Of a DNA stretch of 64,000 nucleotides, positions 1 through 11,352 are shown piece after piece (positions within the stretch are counted from its first letter, which is position 1; the number at the start of each line of letters is the position of its first letter). Location of the stretch: contig OY292280.1 of assembly GCA_958496175.1 (NCBI GenBank), positions 15,872,001 through 15,936,000 of the forward strand, given 5' to 3'. The notes beneath the pieces are model-generated. The model ran no database searches and was not told the origin of the DNA. It saw only the letters and a program-made list of their open reading frames with translations. A program made the position numbers and the translations under genes. Source of the stretch: Sisyra terminalis. Taxonomy: Eukaryota; Arthropoda; Insecta; Neuroptera; Sisyridae.

Positions 1-32
1 CCCGAAACTGCCTTTGGTTCGAAAATCATCCC

Positions 33-40
33 TTATATAA
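33..40. other. TTATATAA palindrome, TATA-like, in nearly every monomer
   Basis: TTATATAA is a perfect 8-bp palindrome at monomer positions 33-40, following CATCCC. It resembles a TATA element on either strand. Most monomers keep it. Exceptions include TATACC near 5045, 10730, 21670 and 31315, TATAAAAC near 21336, 23340 and 26991, and TATTACGTAGG near 60696 and 61697. Nothing else in the monomer looks like a promoter, so a transcription role is only a possibility. Confidence 0.3.
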
Positions 41-97
41 CGAAGGTACATGCAATTGTTGAAGAAGCCACATTCGTCTCTCCCTCATAGTGGGAAG

Positions 98-133
98 TGT
101 TCATCCCTTAAACTGCCTGTTCATCCCTTAAAC
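98..133 (+). repeat. Internal 16-bp direct repeats with a 20-bp period
   Basis: TGTTCATCCCTTAAAC occurs at 98-113 and again at 118-133, separated by TGCC, so the pair has a 20-bp period. The 10-mer TCATCCCTTA also occurs a third time at 26-35. The pair is present in almost every monomer. Five monomers elsewhere lack exactly one 20-bp unit, which is what slippage or recombination between these repeats would produce. The word AAACTGCCT also occurs twice in the monomer, at the 5' end and between the repeats, hinting at an older internal duplication. Confidence 0.9.
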
Positions 134-200
134 ATGGTTTGTTTGGGGAAAAATTTGCACAGCACGTACAGATGGACTTATACTTTCGATTGGCACCCTT

Positions 201-220
201 AAAAAATTTTTATTTTATTT
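201..220. other. A-run/T-run block, length-variable
   Basis: After CACCCTT each monomer has four to seven A followed by a long T-run ending in ATTTGACG, ATTAGACG, ATTGGACG or ACTTGACG. One common variant interrupts the T-run as TTTTTATTTTATTTG. This block is the main source of one-base length differences between monomers and also a good subtype marker. Such A-tracts often bend DNA and affect nucleosome positioning; that role is inferred. Homopolymer length here is also where sequencing error is most likely. Confidence 0.8.
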
Positions 221-223
221 GAC

Positions 224-239
224 GATTTTCGAGAAAATC
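224..239. other. Short inverted repeat GATTTTC-GA-GAAAATC
   Basis: GATTTTC and GAAAATC form 7-bp complementary arms around a 2-base centre just after the A/T block. The motif is highly conserved along the array. Changes are rare: GATTATC near 1227, GAAATTC near 50872 and 53878, and GACGTTTTTC near 60883 and 61550. Conservation could reflect a protein-binding site or simply array homogenisation. Confidence 0.6.
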
Positions 240-334
240 AACGATGGTTAACCCGTGGATTTTTTTGATGAAAAAACTATTTGTTTCGAAATCGAAAAAT
301 ATTATTATATCATCGTTCTAGACATTGTTGCGAA

Positions 335-2672
335 CCCGAAACTGCCTTTGGTTCGAAAATCATCCCTTATATAACGAAGGTACATGCAATTGTTGAAGAA
401 GCCACATTTGTCTCTCCCTCTTAGTGGGAAGTGTTCATCCCTTAAACTGCCTGTTCATCCCTTAAACGAGGTTTGTTTAGGGAAAAATTTGCACAGCACG
501 TACAGATGGACTTATACTTTCGATTGGCTCCCTTAAAAAATTTTTTTTTTATTAGACGATTTTCGAGAAAATCAACGATTGTTAACCCATGGATTTTTTT
601 GATGAAAAAAATTTTTGTTTCGAAATCGAAAAATATTATTATATCATCGTTCTAGACATTGTTGCGAACCCGAAACTGCCTTTGGTTCGAAAATCATCCC
701 TTATATAACGAAGGTACATGCAATTGTTGAAGAAGCCACATTCGTCTCTCCCTCTTAGTGGGAAGTGTTCAACCCTTAAACTGCCTGTTCATCCCTTAAA
801 CATGGTTTGTTTGGGGAAAAATTTGCACAGCACGTACAGATGGACTTATACATTCGATTGGCACCCTTAAAAAATTTTTATTTTATTTGACGATTTTCGA
901 GAAAATCAACGATTGTTAACCCATGGATTTTTTTGATGAAAAAACTTTTTGTTTCGAAATCGAAAAATATTATTATATCATCGTTCTAGACATTGTTGCG
1001 AACCCGAAACTGCCTTTGGTTCGAAAATCATCCCTTATATAACGAAGGTACATGCAATTGTTGAAGAAGCCACATACGTCTCTCCCTCTTAGCGGGAAGT
1101 GTTCATCCCTTAAACTGCCTGTTCATCCCTTAAACATGGTGTGTTTGGGGAAAAATTTGCACAGCACGTACAGATGGACTTATACTTTCGATTGGCACCC
1201 TTAAAAAATTTTTTTTTTATTAGACGATTATCGAGAAAATCAACGATGGTTAACCCGTGGATTTTTTTGATGAAAAAACTTTTTGTTTCGAAATCGAAAA
1301 ATATTATTATATCATCGTTCTAGACATTGTTGCGAACCCGAAACTGCCTTTGGTTCGAAAATCTTCCCTTATATAACGAAGGTGCATGCACATGTTGAAG
1401 AAGCCTCATTCGTCTCTCCCTCTTAGTGGGAAGTGTTCATCCCTTAAACTGCCTGTTCATCCCTTAAACATGGTTTGTTTGGGGAAAAATTTGCACAGCA
1501 CGTACAGATGGACTTATACATTCGATTGGCACCCTTAAAAAATTTTTTTTTTACTTGACGATTTTCGAGAAACTCAACGATGGTTAACCCATGGATTTTT
1601 TTGATGAAAAAACTTTTTGTTTCGAAATCGAAAAATATTATTATATCATCGTTCTAGACATTGTTGCGAACCCGAAACTGCCTTTGGTTCGAAAATCATC
1701 CCTTATATAACGAAGGTACATGCAATTGTTGAAGAAGCCACATTCGTCTCTCCCTCTTAGTGGGAAGTGTTCATCCCTTAAACTGCCTGTTCATCCCTTA
1801 AACATGGTTTGTTTGGGGAAAAATTTGCACAGCACGTACAGATGGACTTATACATTCGATTGGCACCCTTAAAAATTTTTTTTTTTATTTGACGATTTTC
1901 GAGAAAATCAACGATGGTTAACCCATGGATTTTATAGATGAAAAAACTTTTTGTTTCGAAATCGAAAAATATTATTATATCATCGTTCTAGACATTGTTG
2001 CGAACCCGAAACTGCCTTTGGTTCGAAAATCATCCCTTATATAACGAAGGTACATGCAATTGTTGAAGAAGCCACATTCGTCTCTCCCTCTTAGTGGGAA
2101 GTGTTCATCCCTTAAACTGCCTGTTCATCCCTTAAACATGGTTTGTTTGGGGAAAAATTTGCACAGCACGTACAGATGGACTTATACATTCGATTGGCAC
2201 CCTTAAAAAATTTTTATTTTATTTGACGATTTTCGAGAAAATCAACGATGGTTAACCCATGGAATTTTTTGATGAAAAAACTTTTTGTTTCGAAATCGAA
2301 AAATATTATTATATCATCGTTCTAGACATTGTTGCGAACCCGAAACAGTCTTTGGTTCGAAAATCATCCCTTATATAACGAAGGTACATGCAATTGTTGA
2401 AGAAGCCACATTCGTCTCTCCCTCTTAGTGGGAAGTGTTCGTCCCTTAAACTGCCTGTTCATCCCTTAAACATGGTTTGTTTGGGGAAAAATTTGCACAG
2501 CACGTACAGATGGACTTATACATTCGATTGGCACCCTTAAAAATTTTTTTTTTTATTTGACGATTTTCGAGAAAATCAACGATGGTTAACCCATGGATTT
2601 TTTGGATGAAAAAACTTTTTGTTTCGAAATCGAAAAATATTATTATATCATCGTTCTAGACATTGTTGCGAA
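335..2672. repeat. Seven mixed monomers, left segment
   Basis: The monomer at 335 is type II with TTTAGGG and TATTAGACG. Those at 669 and 1003 are types I and III with private changes (TTCAACCC, CATACG, AGCGGG). The monomer at 1337 carries GTGCATGCACATG and CCTCATTCG with ACTTGACG. Those at 1671 (TTTATAGATG), 2005 (interrupted T-run plus GGAATTTTTT) and 2339 (ACAGTC plus TTCGTCCC) correspond to the four-monomer block at 5677-7012, with one monomer missing. Confidence 0.75.
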
Positions 2673-5600
2673 CCCGAAACTGCCTTTGGTTCGAAAATCA
2701 TCCCTTATATAACGAAGGTACATGCAATTGTTGAAGAAGCCACATTCGTCTCTCCCTCTTAGTGGGAAGTGTTCATCCCTTAAACTGCCTGTTCATCCCT
2801 TAAACATGGTTTGTTAGGGGAAAAATTTGCACAGCACGTACAGATGGACTTATACATTCGATTGGCACCCTTAAAAAATTTTTTTTTTATTTGACGATTT
2901 TCGAGAAAATCAACGATGGTTAACCCATGGATTTTTTAGATGAAAAAACTTTTTGTTTCGAAATCGAAAAATATTATTATATCATCGTTCTAGACATTGT
3001 TGCGAACCCGAAACTGCCTTTGGTTCGAAAATCATCCCTTATATAACGAAGGTACATGCAATTGTTGAAGAAGCCACATTCGTCTCTCCCTCTTAGTGGG
3101 AAGTGTTCATCCCTTAAACTGCCTGTTCATCCCTTAAACATGGTTTGTTTGGGGAAAAATTTGCACAGCACGTACAGATGGACTTATACTTTCGATTGGC
3201 ACCCTTAAAAAAATTTTTTTTTATTTGACGATTTTCGAGAAAATCAACGATGGTTAACCCGTGGATTTTTTTTATGAAAAAACTATTTGTTTCGAAATCG
3301 AAAAATATTATTATATCATCGTTCTAGACATTGTTGCGAACCCGAAACTGCCTTTGGTTCGAAAATCATCCCTTATATAACGAAGGTACATGCAATTGTT
3401 GAAGAAGCCACATTCGTCTCTTCCTCTTAGTGGGAAGTGTTCATCCCTTAAACTGCCTGTTCATCCCTTAAACGAGGTTTGTTTGGGGAAAAATTTGCAC
3501 AGCACGTACAGATGGACTTATACTTTCGATTGGCACCCTTAAAAAAATTTTTTTTATTTGACGATTTTCGAGAAAATCAACGATGGTTAACCCATGGATT
3601 TTTTGGATGAAAAAACTATTTGTTTCGAAATCGAAAAATATTATTATATCATCGTTCTAGACATTGTTGCGAACCCGAAACTGCCTTTGGTTCGAAAATC
3701 ATCCCTTATATAACGAAGGTACATGCAATTGTTGAAGAAGCCACATTCGTCTCTCCCTCTTAGTGGGAAGTGTTCATCCCTTAAACTGCCTGTTCATCCC
3801 TTAAACGAGGTTTGTTTGGGGAAAAATTAGCACAGCACGTACAGATGGACTTATACTTTCGATTGGCACCCTTAAAAAAATTTTTTTTATTTGACGATTT
3901 TCGAGAAAATCAACGATGGTTAACCCATGGATTTTTTGGATGAAAAAACTTTTTGTTTCGAAATCGAAAAATATTATTATATCATCGTTCTAGACATTGT
4001 TGCGAACCCGAAACAGTCTTTGGTTCGAAAATCATCCCTTATATAACGAAGGTACGTGCAATTGTTGAAGAAGCCACATTTGTCTCTCCCTCTTAGTGGG
4101 AAGTGTTCATCCCTTAAACTGCCTGTTCATCCCTTAAACGAGGTTTGTTTAGGGAAAAATTTGCACAGCACGTACAGATGGACTTATACTTTCGATTGGC
4201 ACCCTTAAAAAATTTTTTTTTTATTAGACGATTTTCGAGAAAATCAACGATGGTTAACCCATGGATTTTTTTGATGAAAAAACTTTTTGTTTCGAAATCG
4301 AAAAATATTATTATATCATCGTTCTAGACATTGTTGCGAACCCGAAACTGCCTTTGGTTCGAAAATCATCCCTTATATAACGAAGGTACATGCAATTGTT
4401 GAAGAAGCCACATTCGTCTCTCCCTCTTAGTGGGAAGTGTTCATCCCTTAAACTGCCTGTTCATCCCTTAAACATGGTTTGTTTGGGGAAAAATTTGCAC
4501 AGCACGTACAGATGGACTTATACATTCGATTGGCACCCTTAAAAATTTTTTTTTTTATTTGACGATTTTCGAGAAAATCAACGATGGTTAACCCATGGAT
4601 TTTTTTGATGAAAAAACTTTTTGTTTCGAAATCGAAAAATATTATTATATCATCGTTCTAGACATTGTTGCGAACCCGAAACTGCCTTTGGTTCGAAAAT
4701 CATCCCTTATATAACGAAGGTACATGCAATTGTTGAAGAAGCCACATTCGTCTCTCCCTCTTAGTGGGAAGTGTTCATCCCTTAAACTGCCTGTTCATCC
4801 CTTAAACATGGTTTGTTTGGGGAAAAATTTGCACAGCACGTACAGATGGACTTATACATTCGATTGGCACCCTTAAAAAATTTTTTTTTTATTTGACGAT
4901 TTTCGAGAAAATCAACGATGGTTAACCCATGGATTTTTTTGATGAAAAAACTTTTTGTTTCGAAATCGAAAAATATTATTATATCATCGTTCTAGACATT
5001 GTTGCGAACCCGAAACTGCCTTTGGTTCGAAAATCATCCCTTATATACCGAAGGTACATGCAATTGTTGAAGAAGCCACATTCGTCTCTCCCTCTTAGTG
5101 GGAAGTGTTCATCCCTTAAACTGCCTGTTCATCCCTTAAACATGGTTTGTTTGGGGAAAAATTTGCACAGCACGTACAGATGGACTTATACATTCGATTG
5201 GCACCCTTAAAAAATTTTTTTTTTATTAGACGATTTTCGAGAAAATCAACGATGTTTAACCCATGGATTTTTTTGATGAAAAAACTTTTTGTTTCGAAAT
5301 CGAAAAATATTATTATATCATCGTTCTAGACATTGTTGCGAACCCGAAACTGCCTTTGGTTCGAAAATCATCCCTTATATAACGAAGGTACATGCAATTG
5401 TTGAAGAAGCCACATTCGTCTCTCCCTCTTAGTGGGAAGTGTTCATCCCTTAAACTGCCTGTTGATCCCTTAAACATGGTTTGTTTGGGGAAAAATTTGC
5501 ACAGCACGTACAGATGGACTTATACATTCGATTGGCACCCTTAAAATTTTTTTTTTTTATTTGACGATTTTCGAGAAAATCAACGATGGTTAACCCATGG

Positions 5601-5676
5601 ATTTTTTAGAAGAAAAAACTTTTTGTTTCGAAATCGAAAAATATTATTATATCATCGTTCTAGACATTGTTGCGAA
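2673..5676. repeat. Nine-monomer block, copy 1 (offset 5676 to copy 2)
   Basis: Nine monomers carry an ordered set of markers: TTAGGGG (2673), CCCGTGG with a TTTATG ending (3007), CTCTTCCTC (3341), AAATTAGC (3674), ACAGTC with GTGCAATTG (4007), two type I monomers (4341, 4675), TATACCG with TATTAGACG (5009), and a type I monomer (5343). The same order reappears 5676 bp downstream. Differences include GTTGATCCC at 5461 and AGAAG in place of AGATG near 5610. The similarity continues just past the end into an AACACG change at 5675. Confidence 0.8.
3007..4340. repeat. Four-monomer marker cassette, instance 1
   Basis: The order is a CCCGTGG/TTTATG monomer, a CTCTTCCTC/GAGG monomer, an AAATTAGC monomer (333 bp), and an ACAGTC/CATTTG/TTTAGGG monomer. 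Full instances recur at 8683-10016, 25291-26623 and 28942-30274, with rearranged or truncated forms at 16988-18653 and 19302-20300. In the instances near 18.3, 20.0, 26.3 and 29.9 kb the last monomer also has CCCTTTAAC, a change absent here and at 9683, so those four share a later ancestor. Confidence 0.8.
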
Positions 5677-7012
5677 CACGAAACTGCCTTTGGTTCGAAA
5701 ATCATCCCTTATATAACGAAGGTACATGCAATTGTTGAAGAAGCCACATTCGTCTCTCCCTCTTAGTGGGAAGTGTTCATCCCTTAAACTGCCTGTTCAT
5801 CCCTTAAACATGGTTTGTTTGGGGAAAAATTTGCACAGCACGTACAGATGGACTTATACATTCGATTGGCACCCTTAAAAATTTTTTTTTTTATTTGACG
5901 ATTTTCGAGAAAATCAACGATGGTTAACCCATGGATTTTATAGATGAAAAAACTTTTTGTTTCGAAATCGAAAAATATTATTATATCATCGTTCTAGACA
6001 TTGTTGCGAACCCGAAACTGCCTTTGGTTCGAAAATCATCCCTTATATAACGAAGGTACATGCAATTGTTGAAGAAGCCACATTCGTCTCTCCCTCTTAG
6101 TGGGAAGTGTTCATCCCTTAAACTGCCTGTTCATCCCTTAAACATGGTTTGTTTGGGGAAAAATTTGCACAGCACGTACAGATGGACTTATACATTCGAT
6201 TGGCATCCTTAAAAAATTTTTATTTTATTTGACGATTTTCGAGAAAATCAACGATGGTTAACCCATGGATTTTTTTGATGAAAAAACTTTTTGTTTCGAA
6301 ATCGAAAAATATTATTATATCATCGTTCTAGACATTGTTGCGAACCCGAAACTGCCTTTGGTTCGAAAATCATCCCTTATATAACGAAGGTACATGCAAT
6401 TGTTGAAGAAGCCACATTCGTCTCTCCCTCTTAGTGGGAAGTGTTCATCCCTTAAACTGCCTGTTCATCCCTTAAACATGGTTTGTTTGGGGAAAAATTT
6501 GCACAGCACGTACAGATGGACTTATACTTTAGATTGGCACCCTTAAAAAATTTTTTTTTTATTGGACGATTTTCGAGAAAATCAACGATGGTTAACCCAT
6601 GGAATTTTTTGATGAAAAAACTTTTTGTTTCGAAATCGAAAAATATTATTATATCATCGTTCTAGACATTGTTGCGAACCCGAAACAGTCTTTGGTTCGA
6701 AAATCATCCCTTATATAACGAAGGTACATGCAATTGTTGAAGAAGCCACATTCGTCTCTCCCTCTTAGTGGGAAGTGTTCGTCCCTTAAACTGCCTGTTC
6801 ATCCCTTAAACATGGTTTGTTTGGGGAAAAATTTGCACAGCACGTACAGATGGACTTATACATTCGATTGGCACCCTTAAAATTTTTTTTTTTTATTTGA
6901 CGATTTTCGAGAAAATCAACGATGGTTAACCCATGGATTTTTTAGATGAAAAAACTTTTTGTTTCGAAATCGAAAAATATTATTATATCATCGTTCTAGA
7001 CATTGTTGCGAA
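5677..7012. repeat. Four-monomer block, copy with ACAGTC
   Basis: Successive monomers carry TTTATAGATG (5677), an interrupted T-run (6011), TATTGGACG with GGAATTTTTT (6345), and ACAGTC with TTCGTCCC (6679). The order recurs at 14690-16025, where the last monomer has the usual ACTGCC. The last three of these types also recur in part near 21971-22638, 23975-24642 and 27626-28293. At 1671-2672 the block is one monomer shorter. Confidence 0.8.
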
Positions 7013-8348
7013 CCCGAAACTGCCTTTGGTTCGAAAATCATCCCTTATATAACGAAGGTACATGCAATTGTTGAAGAAGCCACATTCGTCTCTCCCTCTT
7101 AGTGGGAAGTGATCATCCCTTAAACTGCCTGTTCATCCCTTAAACATGGTTTGTTTGGGGAAAAATTTGCACAGCACGTACAGATGGACTTATACATTCG
7201 ATTGGCACCCTTAAAAATTTTTTTTTTTATTTGACGATTTTCGAGAAAATCAACGATGGTTAACCCATGGATTTTTTAGATGAAAAAACTTTTTGTTTCG
7301 AAATCGAAAAATATTATTATATCATCGTTCTAGACATTGTTGCGAACCCGAAACTGCCTTTGGTTCGAAAATCATCCCTTATATAACGAAGGTACATGCA
7401 ATTGTTGAAGAAGCCACATTCGTCTCTCCCTCTTAGTGTGAAGTGTTCATCCCTTAAACTGCCTGTTCATCCCTTAAACATGGTTTGTTTGGGGAAAAAT
7501 TTGCACAGCACGTACAGATGGACTTATACATTCGATTGGCACCCTTAAAAATTTTTTATTTTATTTGACGATTTTCGAGAAAATCAACGATGGTTAACCC
7601 ATGGATTTTTTGGATGAAAAAACTTTTTGTTTCGAAATCGAAAAATATTATTATATCATCGTTCTAGACATTGTTGCGAACCCGAAACTGCCTTTGGTTC
7701 GAAAATCATCCCTTATATAACGAAGGTACATGCAATTGTTGAAGAAGCCACATTCGTCTCTCCCTCTTAGTGGGAAGTGATCATCCCTTAAACTGCCTGT
7801 TCATCCCTTAAACATGGTTTGTTTGGGGAAAAATTTGCACAGCACGTACAGATGGACTTATACATTCGATTGGCACCCTTAAAAAATTTTTTTTTTATTT
7901 GACGATTTTCGAGAAAATCAACGATGGTTAACCCATGGATTTTTTAGATGAAAAAACTTTTTGTTTCGAAATCGAAAAATATTATTATATCATCGTTCTA
8001 GACATTGTTGCGAACCCGAAACTGCCTTTGGTTCGAAAATCATCCCTTATATAACGAAGGTACATGCAATTGTTGAAGAAGCCACATTCGTCTCTCCCTC
8101 TTAGTGTGAAGTGTTCATCCCTTAAACTGCCTGTTCATCCCTTAAACATGGTTTGTTTGGGGAAAAATTTGCACAGCACGTACAGATGGACTTATACATT
8201 CGATTGGCACCCTTAAAAATTTTTTATTTTATTTGACGATTTTCGAGAAAATCAACGATGGTTAACCCATGGATTTTTTGGATGAAAAAACTTTTTGTTT
8301 CGAAATCGAAAAATATTATTATATCATCGTTCTAGACATTGTTGCGAA
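7013..8348. repeat. Tandem dimer, period 668 bp
   Basis: Monomers at 7013 and 7681 share GTGATCATCCC and TTTTAGATG. Those at 7347 and 8015 share AGTGTGAAG, an interrupted T-run and TTTTGGATG. The two dimers follow each other directly. A visible difference is one A/T position in the tract of the 7681 monomer. GTGATCATCCC in full-length monomers is notable because the same change marks all 20-bp deletion monomers. Confidence 0.85.
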
Positions 8349-11300
8349 CCAGAAACTGCCTTTGGTTCGAAAATCATCCCTTATATAACGAAGGTACATG
8401 CAATTGTTGAAGAAGCCACATTCGTCTCTCCCTCTTAGTGGGAAGTGTTCATCCCTTAAACTGCCTGTTCATCCCTTAAACATGGTTTGTTAGGGGAAAA
8501 ATTTGCACAGCACGTACAGATGGACTTATACATTCGATTGGCACCCTTAAAAAATTTTTTTTTTATTTGACGATTTTCGAGAAAATCAACGATGTTTAAC
8601 CCATGGATTTTTTAGATGAAAAAACTTTTTGTTTCGAAATCGAAAAATATTATTATATCATCGTTCTAGACATTGTTGCGAACCCGAAACTGCCTTTGGT
8701 TCGAAAATCATCCCTTATATAACGAAGGTACATGCAATTGTTGAAGAAGCCACATTCGTCTCTCCCTCTTAGTGGGAAGTGTTCATCCCTTAAACTGCCT
8801 GTTCATCCCTTAAACATGGTTTGTTTGGGGAAAAATTTGCACAGCACGTACAGATGCACTTATACTTTCGATTGGCACCCTTAAAAAAATTTTTTTTTAT
8901 TTGACGATTTTCGAGAAAATCAACGATGGTTAACCCGTGGATTTTTTTTATGAAAAAACTATTTGTTTCGAAATCGAAAAATATTATTATATCATCGTTC
9001 TAGACATTGTTGCGAACCCGAAACTGCCTTTGGTTCGAAAATCATCCCTTATATAACGAAGGTACATGCAATTGTTGAAGAAGCCACATTCGTCTCTTCC
9101 TCTTAGTGGGAAGTGTTCATCCCTTAAACTGCCTGTTCATCCCTTAAACGATGTTTGTTTGGGGAAAAATTTGCACAGCACGTACAGATGGACTTATACT
9201 TTCGATTGGCACCCTTAAAAAAATTTTTTTTATTTGACGATTTTCGAGAAAATCAACGATGGTTAACCCATGGATTTTTTGGATGAAAAAACTATTTGTT
9301 TCGAAATCGAAAAATATTATTATATCATCGTTCTAGACATTGTTGCGAACCCGAAACTGCCTTTGGTTCGAAAATCATCCCTTATATAACGAAGGTACAT
9401 GCAATTGTTGAAGAAGCCACATTCGTCTCTCCCTCTTAGTGGGAAGTGTTCATCCCTTAAACTGCCTGTTCATCCCTTAAACGAGGTTTGTTTGGGGAAA
9501 AATTAGCACAGCACGTACAGATGGACTTATACTTTCGATTGGCACCCTTAAAAAAATTTTTTTTATTTGACGATTTTCGAGAAAATCAACGATGGTTAAC
9601 CCATGGATTTTTTGGATGAAAAAACTTTTTGTTTCGAAATCGAAAAATATTATTATATCATCGTTCTAGACATTGTTGCGAACCCGAAACAGTCTTTGGT
9701 TCGAAAATCATCCCTTATATAACGAAGGTACGTGCAATTGTTGAAGAAGCCACATTTGTCTCTCCCTCTTAGTGGGAAGTGTTCATCCCTTAAACTGCCT
9801 GTTCATCCCTTAAACGAGGTTTGTTTAGGGAAAAATTTGCACAGCACGTACAGATGGACTTATACTTTCGATTGGCACCCTTAAAAAATTTTTTTTTTAT
9901 TAGACGATTTTCGAGAAAATCAACGATGGTTAACCCATGGATTTTTTTGATGAAAAAACTTTTTGTTTCGAAATCGAAAAATATTATTATATCATCGTTC
10001 TAGACATTGTTGCGAACCCGAAACTGCCTTTGGTTCGAAAATCATCCCTTATATAACGAAGGTACATGCAATTGTTGAAGAAGCCACATTCGTCTCTCCC
10101 TCTTAGTGGGAAGTGTTCATCCCTTAAACTGCCTGTTCATCCCTTAAACATGGTTTGTTTGGGGAAAAATTTGCACAGCACGTACAGATGGACTTATACA
10201 TTCGATTGGCACCCTTAAAAATTTTTTTTTTTATTTGACGATTTTCGAGAAAATCAACGATGGTTAACCCATGGATTTTTTTGATGAAAAAACTTTTTGT
10301 TTCGAAATCGAAAAATATTATTATATCATCGTTCTAGACATTGTTGCGAACCCGAAACTGCCTTTGGTTCGAAAATCATCCCTTATATAACGAAGGTACA
10401 TGCAATTGTTGAAGAAGCCACATTCGTCTCTCCCTCTTAGTGGGAAGTGTTCATCCCTTAAACTGCCTGTTCATCCCTTAAACATGGTTTGTTTGGGGAA
10501 AAATTTGCACAGCACGTACAGATGGACTTATACATTCGATTGGCACCCTTAAAAAATTTTTTTTTTATTTGACGATTTTCGAGAAAATCAACGATGGTTA
10601 ACCCATGGATTTTTTTGATGAAAAAACTTTTTGTTTCGAAATCGAAAAATATTATTATATCATCGTTCTAGACATTGTTGCGAACCCGAAACTGCCTTTG
10701 GTTCGAAAATCATCCCTTATATACCGAAGGTACATGCAATTGTTGAAGAAGCCACATTCGTCTCTCCCTCTTAGTGGGAAGTGTTCATCCCTTAAACTGC
10801 CTGTTCATCCCTTAAACATGGTTTGTTTGGGGAAAAATTTGCACAGCACGTACAGATGGACTTATACATTCGATTGGCACCCTTAAAAAATTTTTTTTTT
10901 ATTAGACGATTTTCGAGAAAATCAACGATGGTTAACCCATGGATTTTTTTGATGAAAAAACTTTTTGTTTCGAAATCGAAAAATATTATTATATCATCGT
11001 TCTAGACATTGTTGCGAACCCGAAACTGCCTTTGGTTCGAAAATCATCCCTTATATAACGAAGGTACATGCAATTGTTGAAGAAGCCACATTCGTCTCTC
11101 CCTCTTAGTGGGAAGTGTTCATCCCTTAAACTGCCTGTTCATCCCTTAAACATGGTTTGTTTGGGGAAAAATTTGCACAGCACGTACAGATGGACTTATA
11201 CATTCGATTGGCACCCTTAAAATTTTTTTTTTTTATTTGACGATTTTCGAGAAAATCAACGATGGTTAACCCATGGATTTTTTAGATGAAAAAACTTTTT

Positions 11301-11352
11301 GTTTCGAAATCGAAAAATATTATTATATCATCGTTCTAGACATTGTTGCGAA
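8349..11352. repeat. Nine-monomer block, copy 2 (offset 5676 from copy 1)
   Basis: It has the same nine-monomer order as 2673-5676. Private changes here include AACCAG at 8349, CAGATGCAC near 8853 and AACGATG near 9148. The copy at 10685 keeps TATACCG but has GATGGTTA where copy 1 has GATGTTTA. Beyond the block, the 11353 monomer shares the AACACG change and then differs, taking TATTAGACG, CCCGTGG and GATCAAA. Confidence 0.8.

Larger units (their letters stand above)
1..334. repeat. Reference monomer (type III variant) used for register
   Basis: This first monomer is used here for internal coordinates. In order it holds CCCGAAACTGCC (1-12), an 8-bp palindrome TTATATAA (33-40), MfeI-type CAATTG (53-58), two 16-bp direct repeats (98-113 and 118-133), an A-run/T-run block (201-220), a short inverted repeat (224-239), GTTAAC (247-252), a variable CCGTGG or CCATGG (253-258), a short T-run, TTTCGAAA, and TCTAGA (317-322). 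Hand count gives 121 G+C of 334. It carries AACATGG, ATACTTTCG, CCCGTGG and ACTATTTG, which defines type III. XbaI, HpaI or MfeI digestion should give a 334-bp ladder across the array. Confidence 0.9.

Noticed and set aside
224..239. Inverted repeat as a transcription terminator or hairpin RNA
   Set aside because: Arms are only 7 bp with a 2-base centre, too tight for a normal hairpin loop, and no gene precedes it.
1..334. CENP-B box
   Set aside because: The CGAA-rich stretch around the monomer junction (TTGCGAACCCGAAAC) recalls it, but neither strand has the required spaced TTCG...A..CGGG core.
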